The notes beneath the pieces are model-generated. The model did not search any database and was not told the DNA's origin. It worked only from the letters and a program-made list of their open reading frames with translations. Positions 42,365 to 51,611 of a stretch of 64,000 bases of DNA are shown here, piece after piece. Source of the DNA: Microlunatus flavus. Lineage in GTDB: Bacteria; Actinomycetota; Actinomycetes; Propionibacteriales; Propionibacteriaceae. Position numbers and translations under genes: made by a program. Every line of letters begins with the position of its first letter. The first letter of the stretch is position 1. Location of the stretch: positions 372,001-436,000 of the forward strand of contig NZ_FOFA01000003.1 of assembly GCF_900110855.1 (NCBI RefSeq), in the 5' to 3' direction.

Positions 42365-43935
42365 CCCGCCACCCGCCCGCGGATCAGGTCGGCGGCCTTC
42401 TCGCCGATCATGATCGTCGCGGCGTTCGTGTTGACGGGCACGAGCCGCGGCATGATCGACGCGTCGGCCACGCGCAGACCGGCCAGCCCGTGCACCCGCA
42501 GGTCCGGGTCGACGACCGCGTCCGGGCCGACGCCCATCGCGCAGGTGCCCACCGGGTGGTAGTACGTGCCGGTGCCGCGGGCGACGAACGCGCGGAGACC
42601 CGCCTCGTCGGTCACGTCGGGTCCGGGCAGCACCTCGCGGGCGCGCCAGGGCGCGAACGGTGCGGTGGCCGCGATCTCGCGGCCCACGTGCACCCCGTGC
42701 ACGAGCCGGCGCACGTCCGACTCCGCGCCGAGGTAGTTCGGGTCGATCAGCGGCGGGGTCGCGGGGTCCGGCCCCGCGAGGCGGATGGAGCCGCGCGCGT
42801 CGGGCACCGTCGCGACCGCCAGGGTGAAGCTGTTCGCCGGCGCGGCCAGGTGCGGCGGGTGGAACGGCACGTGGATGAACATCAGCTGCATGTCCGGGCC
42901 GGGGAGCGACTCCTCGCTGCGCCACACCATCGACGTCTCGGCGTGGTTGGTGCGCCCCGGCGGGATCGGCTGGGACGCCTCGTAGACGACCCCGCACAGC
43001 GGGTGGTCGTGCAGGTTGCGACCCACCCCGGGCAGGTCGTGCACGACCTCGACGCCGACCGCCTCGAGCTCGGCGGCCGGGCCGATGCCGGACAGGAGCA
43101 GCAGCCGCGGTGAGTCCACCGCGCCCGCGCTGACCACCACCTCGGCGTCCGCGTACGCGGCGGTCAGCCCGCTGGCGCTCTGGAGCTCGACGCCGATGCA
43201 GCGGTTCCCCTCCAGGAGGAGCCGGCGGACCCGCGCGCCGGTGGCGACGGTCAGGTTGGGCCGGGAGCCGAGCACCGGGTGGAGGTAGGCGGCCGCCGTG
43301 CTCTGGCGTGCCCCACCCGTGATCGACAGGTCGTGCCAGCCGGCCCCCTCGGCCTGCGCCCCGTTGAAGTCGTCGGTGGCCGGGAAGCCGGCTGCCGCCG
43401 CGCCGTCGAGGAAGACCTGGGAGAGCGGGTTGGGGTCCGTCGACGGTGCGGGCAGCATCGGCCCGTCCGTGCCGCGGTAGTGCGGGTCGCGCCCCGCGAC
43501 CGTCTCCATGCGCCGGAAGTAGGGCAGCACCGACTCGTGGTCCCAGCCCACGCACCCGGCCTTGGCCCAGCCGTCGAAGTCGTTGCGGTGCCCGCGCAGG
43601 TACACCATCGCGTTGATGCTGCTGCTCCCACCGAGGGTGCGACCCCGGGGCCAGCGGTGGGAGAGGCCGCCGGTGCCGGCCTGGGGGACCGTGGCGTAGT
43701 CGTAGTCGACCTCCGTGCCCCACAGCGCCGGCCAGGCGGGCGGCACGGCGATCTCGGGCTTGGTGTCGGCCGGGCCCGACTCGAGCAGCAGCACCCGGAC
43801 CGACGGGTCCTCGGACAGGCGGGCGGCGACCACGCAACCGGCCGATCCCGCACCGACGACGACGTAGTCGTAGCGGCCGCCTCCCGGCGGGCCCGAGCTC
43901 GCGTGGGTCTTCGTTCCCGACGTGTCGATGGTCAT
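42361..43935 (-). CDS. GMC-family FAD oxidoreductase (choline-dehydrogenase-like)
   Basis: 524 residues. FAD motif YVVVGAGSAGCVVAARLSED; GMC signature 1 around RGRTLGGSSSINAMVYLRG; signature 2 GAVDSPRLLLLSGIGP; C-terminal active His in YYHPVGTCAMG and NTNAATIMIGEKAADLI. Oxidises alcohols, probably using FAD and a quinone or O2. First gene of a two-gene operon with the hydrolase; upstream lies promoter-cassette copy 2. Confidence 0.9.
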   Translation of the reverse strand: MTIDTSGTKTHASSGPPGGGRYDYVVVGAGSAGCVVAARLSEDPSVRVLLLESGPADTKPEIAVPPAWPALWGTEVDYDYATVPQAGTGGLSHRWPRGRTLGGSSSINAMVYLRGHRNDFDGWAKAGCVGWDHESVLPYFRRMETVAGRDPHYRGTDGPMLPAPSTDPNPLSQVFLDGAAAAGFPATDDFNGAQAEGAGWHDLSITGGARQSTAAAYLHPVLGSRPNLTVATGARVRRLLLEGNRCIGVELQSASGLTAAYADAEVVVSAGAVDSPRLLLLSGIGPAAELEAVGVEVVHDLPGVGRNLHDHPLCGVVYEASQPIPPGRTNHAETSMVWRSEESLPGPDMQLMFIHVPFHPPHLAAPANSFTLAVATVPDARGSIRLAGPDPATPPLIDPNYLGAESDVRRLVHGVHVGREIAATAPFAPWRAREVLPGPDVTDEAGLRAFVARGTGTYYHPVGTCAMGVGPDAVVDPDLRVHGLAGLRVADASIMPRLVPVNTNAATIMIGEKAADLIRGRVAG

Positions 43936-44075
43936 CGTGGTTCCTCCCGATCCGCGGCGACCAGGACGACCGGTAGGCCGCCCGCTGCGCCGATGGAGCG
44001 AACCTAGGAAGCGGAGGCGCCTGCCCGCGTACGTCAGATGACGGTCCTGCCGACGGTGGGCCGGGTGGCCTCCCA
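43936..44075 (-). promoter_or_regulatory. Duplicated promoter cassette, copy 2
   Basis: Aligns with 38588-38722 along its full length. The same 21-bp block (44026-44046), 15-bp spacer and TTCCTAGGTTCG are conserved, while the spacer itself differs. Conserved blocks with an unconserved spacer of equal length suggest a real activator site plus -10 element. Confidence 0.7.
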
Positions 44076-44233
44076 CCGGTCACCGCCCCGAGGGTCACGA
44101 GACGTCCTCCCACCCGGAGCGGGTGCGCAGGCAGGGGCAGGTCGCCCGCTCGGAGCGGGACGTAGCGCGCGCGAGCACCCGGACCACCGACGTGTCGTGG
44201 GTCAGCACCCCGCGCCGATCAGCGCGGAGCGGG

Positions 44234-44599
44234 TCAGCCCCTCGTGGCGGCTCGCTCGGTGACCCCGTAACGGACCAGCGGTTGGAGCGCGGTGATGAGC
44301 CGGAGCCCACGGTCGGTCAGCTCGTACAGGACCTGCACCGGCGTCGTCGGGACCACCGTCCGTCGGACGAGCCCGGCGTCGTCGAGCTGCTTCAGCCGTT
44401 GCGACAGCAACCTGTCCGACAGGCCGTCGACCTGAGCCCTGATGTCGCCGAAGCGGGAGTGCCCTCGAGCGAGCGCGAGCAGGATCGCGCCGTTCCACCG
44501 GCGACCGATCAGCTCGACGACGTCCTGGAACGCCCGGCAGGCCTCGTCGTCGATCGGGGTCGGCGGAGTGGTGCTTGGAGCATCGGCTCGAACGGTCAC
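44234..44599 (-). CDS. HxlR-family transcriptional regulator
   Basis: 121 residues. CRAFQDVVELIGRRWNGAIL, HSRFGDIRAQVDGLSDRLLSQRL and DDAGLVRRTV form the HxlR winged helix. Divergent from the LLM gene with a perfect inverted repeat between, so it likely represses or senses for that operon. Confidence 0.85.
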   Translation of the reverse strand: MTVRADAPSTTPPTPIDDEACRAFQDVVELIGRRWNGAILLALARGHSRFGDIRAQVDGLSDRLLSQRLKQLDDAGLVRRTVVPTTPVQVLYELTDRGLRLITALQPLVRYGVTERAATRG

Positions 44600-44614
44600 T
44601 TACAAATAATAAGC

Positions 44615-44633
44615 GGCTAACGTCCGTTTAGCC
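44615..44633. promoter_or_regulatory. HxlR operator candidate
   Basis: Perfect inverted repeat GGCTAA-cgtccgt-TTAGCC, between the divergent HxlR and LLM genes. It lies in one of the most AT-rich stretches of this region (44600-44632). Confidence 0.65.
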
Positions 44634-44662
44634 AGGCCGGCCGTCGTCCGGACGATGGACGT

Positions 44663-45562
44663 ATGGACTACCGCCATCCGTTGAGCTTCGGCGTCAGCGT
44701 GGAGCCGAGCGCCGACGCGCTCGAGACGGCCTTTCAGCTCGCCGACCTCGCCGACACCGCAGGCCTGGACCTCGTCGCCGTCCAGGACCACCCCTACCAG
44801 TCGACGCACCTCGACCTGTGGACGTTGATGACGCTCCTCGCCGCCCGGACGCGGCGCGTCTCGGTCATGTCCGACGTGGCCGACCTCCAGCTGCGGCCTC
44901 CGACGATGCTGGCGAAGGCCGCCGCTTCGCTCGCCGTCGCCACCGGCGGCCGGGTCCGGCTCGGCGTCGGCGGCGGCGCGTTCCCCGACGCGATCGCCCA
45001 CATGGGCGGCACGCCGCGGCGTGGCCGGCAGATGGTCGGGTACGCCGACGAGAGCGTCCAGATCCTCCGGGCGGCCCTGCGTGGAGGACGCGTACGGGTG
45101 GAGTCCGAGCACCACCACGTCGACGGCTACCAGGCGGGACCGGCGACGCCGACCCCGGTCCCGGTGCTGCTCGGCAGCCAGCAGCCGAAGATGCTCGCGG
45201 TCACCGGTCGCTCCGCCGACGGCTGGGTCTCGCCGCTCAACGTCTACGTGCCTCCCCTTGAGGTGGCGTGGCGCCAGGAGGCCATCGACGAGGCGGCGCG
45301 CACGGAGGGTCGCGAGCCCGCCGAGATCAGTCGGACCTACAACGTGATCGGTGCCCTCGGCGCGGTCCCGGGTGCGCCCGGGGTCGTCGGAGGAACCGAC
45401 AGGTGGATCGACACGCTCACCTCCTGGGCGCTCGAGCTCGGGTTCGACACCTTCGTCTTCTGGCCGGTGCTCGACCACGCCCGCCAGGTCGCGCAGTTCG
45501 CCGCCGAGGTGGTGCCCGCCGTCAAGCAGGCCGTCGCGCGGGAACGGGGCCTCCATGACTGA
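44663..45562 (+). CDS. LLM-class flavin/F420-dependent oxidoreductase
   Basis: 299 residues. FGVSVEPSADALETAFQLAD, LDLVAVQDHPYQ and GRVRLGVGGGAFPDAIAHMGG are luciferase-like motifs; DTFVFWPV ends the barrel. Member of the F420-using LLM group by resemblance. The FAD-oxidase gene starts within its last codons (8-bp overlap), so they form one unit. Confidence 0.85.
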   Translation: MDYRHPLSFGVSVEPSADALETAFQLADLADTAGLDLVAVQDHPYQSTHLDLWTLMTLLAARTRRVSVMSDVADLQLRPPTMLAKAAASLAVATGGRVRLGVGGGAFPDAIAHMGGTPRRGRQMVGYADESVQILRAALRGGRVRVESEHHHVDGYQAGPATPTPVPVLLGSQQPKMLAVTGRSADGWVSPLNVYVPPLEVAWRQEAIDEAARTEGREPAEISRTYNVIGALGAVPGAPGVVGGTDRWIDTLTSWALELGFDTFVFWPVLDHARQVAQFAAEVVPAVKQAVARERGLHD

Positions 45563-46856
45563 CCTCGTCCTTCCGGACCTGGCTCGGGACCGGCTGGTCC
45601 TGCCCGGCGACCCGCGGTACGCCGCCCTGCGGTCGACCTACACCACCCGCCACTCACCGGCCCTGGTCCTGCTTCCGCACGACGCGCGTGAGGTGGCGAC
45701 GGCGCTGGAGCACGCGCGGTCGACGGGTCTGGCGATCTCCGTGCGCAGCGGAGGTCACGGGCTCTCGGGCCGGTCGTCGAACGACGGCGGGGTGGTCATC
45801 GACCTCTCCCGGCTGAACGAGGTGACGGTCCTCGACCGGGCCTCCCGCCTGGTCCGGGTGGGCGCTGGAGCCCGCTGGGCCGAGGTCGCCGGCGCACTGG
45901 CACCCGTCGGACTGGCGATCAGCGCGGGCGACCACGGGAACGTGGGCGTCGGCGGGTTGGCCACCGGCGGCGGGGTCGGGTGGCTGGTCCGCAGCTACGG
46001 CCTCACCGTCGACCACGTGCGCGCGGTCGACGTCGTCCTCGCCGACGGCTCGCTCGTCCGCGCGGACGCCGATCACGAGCCGGACCTCTACTGGGCGATG
46101 CGCGGGGGCGGCCAGGGCATGGCCGTCGCGCTGGCGTTCGAGATCGAGGCGGTGGAGCTGGGGCACGTGGGCGTCGCCCAGGTCGTCGTCGAGGCGGACC
46201 GGGGCGGCGCGATGCTGAGCCGCTGGTCCGAGGTCATGGCTGCAGCGCCGAGGTCGTGGTCGACCGCGATGTTCCTGGCGCCGCACGGCCGGTCCTTCGC
46301 GGCGCAGGTGACGGCCGTGGTGGCCGACGCGGACGAGGCGGAGCTGCTGGGGCTCGGCCAGGCGTTCCAGGACGTGGGGCAAGTCCTCGCGCAGCAGCTG
46401 TCGATGGTGCCCTACCCGGCGCTCGTGCCCGCCGCGCACCTCCACGTGAACCTCGGGCAGCAGCCGTCGCACACCACCAACGGGCTGTTCGGTCGGCTGG
46501 ACGCGCGGGCGAGCCGGTCGCTGATGGACGTGGTCGCGCACCCCGCCCAGCCGCTGCTGCAGCTGCGGTCGCTCGGAGGCGCCGTGAACGACGTCGCCCC
46601 CGACGCGACGGCCTACGCCCACCGTCACCAGGAGGTCCTGGCGACCGTGACCACGTTCCCGCCGTCGGGACGCCGGCACCTCGACGCAGCGTGGTCAGAG
46701 GCGGCCGACCTCGCCGACGGCGCCTACACGAACTTCGAGAGCGAGCCCGGCCCACGGGCGCACGACCGCGCGTTCCCGGGTGGCACGGGCCGCCGGCTCC
46801 GCGACCTCCGGGCACGCTTCGACCCGGAGTGTGTGCTCGGCGGCGACCCGGTCTGA
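45555..46856 (+). CDS. FAD-binding oxidoreductase (PCMH/BBE type)
   Basis: 433 residues. FAD_binding_4 domain: LAISVRSGGHGLSGRSSNDG (His for covalent FAD) and GNVGVGGLATGGGVGWL. The usual second anchor Cys (in G-H-C) is Asp/His here (AGDHGNVG), so only single covalent attachment is expected. The C-terminus has the BBE-like end (AYTNFESEPGP ... YNFxxP-like). Likely oxidises a small molecule together with the LLM enzyme. Confidence 0.85.
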   Translation: MTDLVLPDLARDRLVLPGDPRYAALRSTYTTRHSPALVLLPHDAREVATALEHARSTGLAISVRSGGHGLSGRSSNDGGVVIDLSRLNEVTVLDRASRLVRVGAGARWAEVAGALAPVGLAISAGDHGNVGVGGLATGGGVGWLVRSYGLTVDHVRAVDVVLADGSLVRADADHEPDLYWAMRGGGQGMAVALAFEIEAVELGHVGVAQVVVEADRGGAMLSRWSEVMAAAPRSWSTAMFLAPHGRSFAAQVTAVVADADEAELLGLGQAFQDVGQVLAQQLSMVPYPALVPAAHLHVNLGQQPSHTTNGLFGRLDARASRSLMDVVAHPAQPLLQLRSLGGAVNDVAPDATAYAHRHQEVLATVTTFPPSGRRHLDAAWSEAADLADGAYTNFESEPGPRAHDRAFPGGTGRRLRDLRARFDPECVLGGDPV

Positions 46857-47032
46857 CGGGAGAAGACGTGGCGGAGCGGTGGAACCAGTCACGCGCTGCG
46901 GGCAGCAGAGCTCTTCGCAACGTGCCCGACCACCGCGGCGAGGGGGTGGCCCCCGACCTGATCCGGGTCAGCGGGATCGATCGGGACCGCGTACCCGTCG
47001 AAGACGATCGTCATGACCACGCAGAAGATGCC

Positions 47033-47771
47033 TCAGGCCCTGCCGCGCACCAGCTCCAGGAACCGCTCGGCGTCGCGGGCCCGGAGCAGGTTGTTGAACA
47101 TCACGTACGGGTCGGGCCTGCCGCGTACCTGGTCGCGCAGCCGTTCGAGCTCGGCGTCGGTGTGGACGTGGCGCATCCCGCTCGTGCCGTGCAGCCGGTA
47201 GTACGTCTGCTCGGGCGTGACCGTCTCGGTCTGCATCGGGTCGACGACGTGGACGAGGTCGAGGTCGCGGCACAGCTCCACGAGCAGCGAGACCGGCCGT
47301 GAGCCGCGGGGCTCCCACAGCACGCGCAGCCCCTGTCGTGGGGCGGCGGACAGGAACGCGGTCATCCGCTCGACGTTCTCGCCGGTCGGCCGGAAGCTCG
47401 CCGGGCACTGCAGCAGCACGGCGGTCGCCCGCAGGACCTGCGCGCACTCCAGCGTGCGTGTCCAGCCGCGCAGCACCGGCGGCGTGGACCGGAAGGCGCC
47501 GACCTCGCCGCGGTCCTCCTGCGCGAGCGGCACCGTCATCCGGCGGTAGGTCGGACTCGAGGAGCTGTGCGTCACGACCTGCCAGGCCTTGAGCGTGAAC
47601 TCGAACCCGGCCGGCACCCTGTCGCCGCCAGCGGGCCAGCAGCGCGTCGGGGGGCAGCTCGTCGAAGGTCTGCTGCACCTCCACGACCCGGTAGCGCTGC
47701 ACGTACGCCGTCTGGGAGACGGTCCAGCCGCACAGGCCGACACGCATCCCGTCGGAAGCCTCGTCACCCAC
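47033..47771 (-). pseudogene. DUF72-family protein with a frameshift
   Basis: N-terminal residues MRVGLCGWTVSQTAYVQRY and DELPPDALLARWRR are in one frame; RVPAGFEFTLKAWQVVTHSS onward to LELVRGRA is in another. The split lies near 47630 within a GGCGGCGAC stretch; removing one base there restores a normal DUF72 protein (about 240 aa). It may be a recent mutation or a base-calling error. Start could be ATG 47747 or GTG 47771. Confidence 0.7.
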
Positions 47772-47995
47772 CCCGCGCACGCTAGGCCGCGCCCCCGCTC
47801 GGCATGCGGCAGGTCGAGGCAGGTGCCGGCCACGCTGCAGCGCCGGCGTCGGGTGCGGGGGTAGCAACGAGTCGTTCGCCTCGGAGCTTGCTCCGCAGCA
47901 GCCCTTGTCCTGGCGGCACGATCCGTCTTACGTTCCTCTTGGGCTTCACGCGAACAGCGCGCGACGTCGTCGTACCTCACCGTGGAGGACTGACC

Positions 47996-49621
47996 ATGAC
48001 TCGCCGACCCCCGAACCCACGAACGTGGCTCGCCGCGGCAGCGCTCCCGCTGGTGCTGGCGGCGACGGCCCTGCCGACCGCGCCGGCCGCCGCGAGCACC
48101 GCCCCGATCGTCACCACCGACCACGGCGCGGTCCGGGGCGCTGCGACGGACGGCGTCGAGCGCTTCCTCGGGATCCCGTACGCCGCCGCTCCCACCGGTG
48201 CTCGTCGCTGGAAGGCGCCCGAGGCCCCGGCCTCCTGGGACGGGGTGCGCGAGGCCAGCACCTTCGGCAACGCCTGCCCGGTGCTGCCGAGCACGAACGG
48301 CCCGCGCAGCGAGACCGAGGACTGCCTGGTCGTCAACGTCTGGCGCCCGGTCGGCACCACGTCGAAGGACCGGCTCCCGGTGCACGTGTTCATCCACGGC
48401 GGCGGCCTGGTCAACGGCAGCGGCGCCCAGAACGACGAGTCCCCGCTGGTCGGTCGGACCGGCGTCATCGGCGTCAGCCTCAACTACCGCCTCGGGGTGT
48501 TCGGGTTCCTGCGCACCCCCGGTCTGGCCGCGGAGGACGCGAACGCCGGCAACTACGGCTTCCTCGACCAGGAAGCCGCCCTGCGTTGGGTGCAGCGCAA
48601 CATCGCGGCCTTCGGCGGCCGCGCGTCCGAGGTGACCATCGACGGCGAGTCCGCGGGCGGCTGGTCGGTCTGCGGCCACCTGGTCTCGCGGGGGTCGAAG
48701 GGGCTGTTCCGGCGCGCGATGATCCAGAGCGGATCCTGCCCGAGCCAGACTCCGGCTCGCGCGGGGGAGCGCGGCGCCGCGTACGTCACCACGGCCGGCT
48801 GCGCGAAGCCCGACCCGGCCGCGGCGGTCGCGTGCCTGCGCTCGGCGTCGGTCGCGACGGTCCTGGACGCCAGCACCGACTTCTCCCCGCGCTTCGTGTC
48901 GGGGACGCCGGCGTTCCCGGTGGCTCCCGCCAAGGCCGTCGCCAAGGGCGACTTCCGGCACGTGCCGATCCTCGTCGGGGCCAACCGGGACGAGGGTCGC
49001 ACCTTCGCCCAGGACTTCATCGGCGCGAGCCGCTCGGACTACGAGGACTTCGTCCGCTCGACGTTCGGCAGCCGGGCCGACGACGTCCTGCGCCACTACC
49101 GGTGGCCGTCCACCTCCAACACGTTCACGGCCGCGTACCTGGTCGGCGGCATCGAGACCGACTCCGGGCTCATCGCGGGCATCGGCGGCTGCACCAACCG
49201 GACGCTGACCCGCACCTTCGCCAAGTACACGAAGACGTACGCGTACGAGTTCGACCACCAGCGGGGCCCGGGCCTGACCCCCGTCCCCGGCTACGTATGG
49301 GGTGCCGGTCACGCGGCCGAGCTCGCCTACATCTGGCCGAGCTTCAACAACGGCACGCCGATCGCGCCGCTGTTCGACGCCTCCGAGCAGCGTCTCTCGC
49401 GCGAGATGACGCTCTCCTGGGGCTCGTTCACCCGGGACGGCAAGCCGAGCGTTCCCGACCAGCCGACCTGGGTCCGCTACCGCGCCAAGGGCCACCACCA
49501 CGGCAGGGTCATGTCGCTGCGGGCCGGCGGCCAGAGCACCCTGATCAGCGACGCCACCTACGTGGCCGAGCACAAGTGCGCGTTCTGGGCCACGATGCCC
49601 ACGCTCGACGTGACCGCGTGA
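47996..49621 (+). CDS. Secreted type-B carboxylesterase
   Basis: 541 residues. GGAGGA 6 bp before the ATG. Signal peptide TWLAAAALPLVLAATALP with cleavage after AAAST. Carboxylesterase motifs: FLGIPYAAAPTGARRW, EDCLVVNVWRP, HGGGLVNGSG (oxyanion), GESAGGWSV (Ser), a DEGRTF acid and GAGHAAELAYIW (His). Acts outside the cell on esters. A hairpin follows at 49656. Confidence 0.9.
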   Translation: MTRRPPNPRTWLAAAALPLVLAATALPTAPAAASTAPIVTTDHGAVRGAATDGVERFLGIPYAAAPTGARRWKAPEAPASWDGVREASTFGNACPVLPSTNGPRSETEDCLVVNVWRPVGTTSKDRLPVHVFIHGGGLVNGSGAQNDESPLVGRTGVIGVSLNYRLGVFGFLRTPGLAAEDANAGNYGFLDQEAALRWVQRNIAAFGGRASEVTIDGESAGGWSVCGHLVSRGSKGLFRRAMIQSGSCPSQTPARAGERGAAYVTTAGCAKPDPAAAVACLRSASVATVLDASTDFSPRFVSGTPAFPVAPAKAVAKGDFRHVPILVGANRDEGRTFAQDFIGASRSDYEDFVRSTFGSRADDVLRHYRWPSTSNTFTAAYLVGGIETDSGLIAGIGGCTNRTLTRTFAKYTKTYAYEFDHQRGPGLTPVPGYVWGAGHAAELAYIWPSFNNGTPIAPLFDASEQRLSREMTLSWGSFTRDGKPSVPDQPTWVRYRAKGHHHGRVMSLRAGGQSTLISDATYVAEHKCAFWATMPTLDVTA

Positions 49622-49655
49622 GCTGCGGCGGAGAGGGCTGACCCGTGCACGACGG

Positions 49656-49680
49656 GCGGCGGGCGCACGACGCCCGCCGC
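49656..49680. terminator. Bidirectional terminator hairpin
   Basis: A 10-bp perfect stem (GCGGCGGGCG / CGCCCGCCGC) with a 5-nt loop, between the convergent esterase and SDR genes. Confidence 0.6.
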
Positions 49681-49714
49681 ACGCGTGTCCGCAGAACTCC
49701 GGGAGCCGGTGGGG

Positions 49715-50608
49715 TCAGGGGGTCGGCATCCCGCCGTTGACGTGCAGGGTGGAGCCGCTCACATAGCTCGACTCCGAGGACGCCAGAAACACGTAGGCCG
49801 GGGCGAGCTCGGCGGGCTGACCGGGACGGCCGAGCGGGGTGCTCTGGCCGAACTCGGGCAGGTCCTCCGTGGGCTGCCCGCCGGCGGTCTGCAGCGGGGT
49901 CCAGATCGGGCCCGGCGCGACGACGTTCACGCGGATCCCCTTGGGGGCGAGCTGTTGGGCCAGCCCCTTGGAGAAGTTGTTGATGGCGGCCTTGGTCGAG
50001 GCGTAGTCGACGAGGTTCTCGGAGGGCTGGTAGGCCTGGATCGAGGACGTGTTGATGATCGAGGACCCGGGCGCGAGGTGCGGCAGGGCGGCCTTCGTGA
50101 CGTGGAACATCGCGTAGACGTTGGTCCGGTAGGTCTCGTCGAACTGCTCGTCGGAGATGTCGGTCAGCGAGTCCTGGTTCTGCTGCTTGCCGGCGTTGTT
50201 CACCAGGATGTCGAGCCCGCCGAGCTGCTCCACCGCCTGCGCCACCAGGTCTCTGCAGTAGGCCGGGTCGGTGAGGTCGCCGGGCAGGGCGACCGCCTTC
50301 CGCCCGGCCCCGGTGATGAGGTCGACGATGCGCCGTGCGTCCTCCTCTTCTTCCGGCAGGTAGGACAGGGCGACGTCGGCGCCCTCGCGGGCGAAGGCGA
50401 TCGCCGTGGCCGCGCCGATGCCGGAGTCGCCGCCGGTCACCAGAGCCTTGCGCCCCTCGAGCCGCCCGGTGCCGCGATAGGTCTTCTCGCCGAGGTCCGC
50501 GCGGTTCTCGAGCTCGGCGTCGAGCCCCGAGCCCTCCTGGTACTCCTCCTTGGTCTCGATCCCGCTGTAGAGCTTCGTCGGGTCGGCGAAGGTGTACTGG
50601 TCGCTCAT
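49715..50608 (-). CDS. SDR oxidoreductase (YghA/ glucose-dehydrogenase-like)
   Basis: 297 residues from ATG 50608 with AGGAGAACC upstream. ALVTGGDSGIGAATAIAFA, DILVNNAGKQQNQ, NTSSIQAYQP (Ser), YASTKAAINNF (Tyr/Lys) and the ~45-residue N-terminal extension typical of the YghA/YhdG subgroup. A paralogue is at 62278. Substrate unknown; stress-related in relatives. Confidence 0.88.
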   Translation of the reverse strand: MSDQYTFADPTKLYSGIETKEEYQEGSGLDAELENRADLGEKTYRGTGRLEGRKALVTGGDSGIGAATAIAFAREGADVALSYLPEEEEDARRIVDLITGAGRKAVALPGDLTDPAYCRDLVAQAVEQLGGLDILVNNAGKQQNQDSLTDISDEQFDETYRTNVYAMFHVTKAALPHLAPGSSIINTSSIQAYQPSENLVDYASTKAAINNFSKGLAQQLAPKGIRVNVVAPGPIWTPLQTAGGQPTEDLPEFGQSTPLGRPGQPAELAPAYVFLASSESSYVSGSTLHVNGGMPTP

Positions 50609-50949
50609 CTGGTTCTCCTCATGGGTGGGTTCGACGGGGTGAGGGGTGTCGAACAGCCGGTGCCGCAGATGGCGCTGCCCCCTCACGGAGTCGGAGCTCA
50701 AGTCTCGCGGGCCTGGCCGCTGCTGCCGCAGCCACTGCTACCCGGTGCCCGTGACCCGTAACCGGCCAGTGTGTACGCAGGCCCCGGGTCGCGCGTCGCT
50801 CCGCTCTTGCCACCAACGGCCTGAGGGCGGGGTGCAGCGCCCACCCCGGCCGTGACGGCCGGCTGTCAGACCGGCTGTCGAAGCGGCCGTGCGGCGGGTC
50901 CGGAACCTTCTCCGAACCCGCCGAACCCGCTCTGACCAGGCGATCTGTC

Positions 50950-50993
50950 GGTCGGGCTGACAGGATGTGAACCTGCGACCCCTTGACCCCCAG
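50950..50993 (-). other. att site A: partial copy of tRNA-Pro 3' half
   Basis: 44 bp equal to the tRNA-Pro 3' half (anticodon loop to acceptor end) with one mismatch (gatGtgaacc). No tRNA 5' half follows on the right; instead accgcctgggcggt begins. Left chromosomal junction of the island. Confidence 0.75.
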
Positions 50994-51321
50994 ACCGCCT
51001 GGGCGGTGTTCCCGGGTGTCGACGTCTGCCGCTCCAGATTAGCGTTTGGCCTGGTCAGACGCCAGTTCAGAGACATCCGGCAACGACGGGCAACGGGTGG
51101 CTCCGAGCGTTTTCGCTGACCGCACGCGGTCAGACGGGCGGTCAGAACCAGACCCTCAAATCGAACGCGCCGGCCGCGAGGGCTGCTGCGACCGCGGCGC
51201 CAGCTGCATTCGCTCGACCCCGTCGAGGCGGGTGGGGGAGCGGCGAGGGTGACGCGCTCCCTGCGTGCGCGGGCCCGGGCTTTCAACCGAGGCGGAGTTC
51301 CGCCTAGGGCTACGAGCGGAC

Positions 51322-51335
51322 TAGAATCCTGGTCT
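51322..51335 (+). promoter_or_regulatory. Promoter of the second Phd-RelE module
   Basis: TAGAAT at 51322-51327, 8 bp before the ATG; same surrounding bases as at 31929. Leaderless start is likely. Confidence 0.55.
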
Positions 51336-51611
51336 ATGAGTACGTTGCCGCTGTCCGAGGTGAAGGCACGGTTGTCGGAGATCGCCGAGGAGGTCGCGAC
51401 CACGCACGAGCGGGTGCAGGTCACCCGCAACGGCCGCGACTACGTGGTGCTGCTGGCGGCTGAGGACCTCGAGGCGATGGAGGCGACCCTGGAGCTGCTG
51501 AGCGATCCCGAGGCCATGCGTCGTGTCCGGCGCTCGGAGGCGGAGATCGAGGCGGGCGACGTGCTCGACGAAGCGGCGGTGCGTGCGCTGCTACGCCGTG
51601 ACGGTCGCTGA
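51336..51611 (+). CDS. Phd/YefM-type antitoxin (module 2)
   Basis: 91 residues, identical in layout to the antitoxin at 31943 and differing at 4 positions (among them Met to Leu in VVLLAAED and Ser to Arg in RRVRRSEA). It is the first gene of the island, next to att copy A. It should neutralise the adjacent toxin, and could cross-protect against the toxin at 32219. Confidence 0.9.
   Translation: MSTLPLSEVKARLSEIAEEVATTHERVQVTRNGRDYVVLLAAEDLEAMEATLELLSDPEAMRRVRRSEAEIEAGDVLDEAAVRALLRRDGR

Larger units (their letters stand above)
50609..51335. other. Intergenic region holding att copy A and element left end
   Basis: 727 bp without a gene I can support. 50906-50938 includes an inverted repeat around gcgggtccgga/tccgaacccgc. 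The 44-bp tRNA-Pro 3'-half copy is at 50950-50993. The sequence to its right (accgcctgggcggt, then ggcaacgacgggcaac near 51083) reappears after copy B, as expected for the left arms of related elements. Confidence 0.6.

Noticed and set aside
50950-50993. Second tRNA-Pro gene at copy A (and at copy B)
   Set aside because: Only the 3' half is present; the acceptor 5' strand and D-arm are missing.
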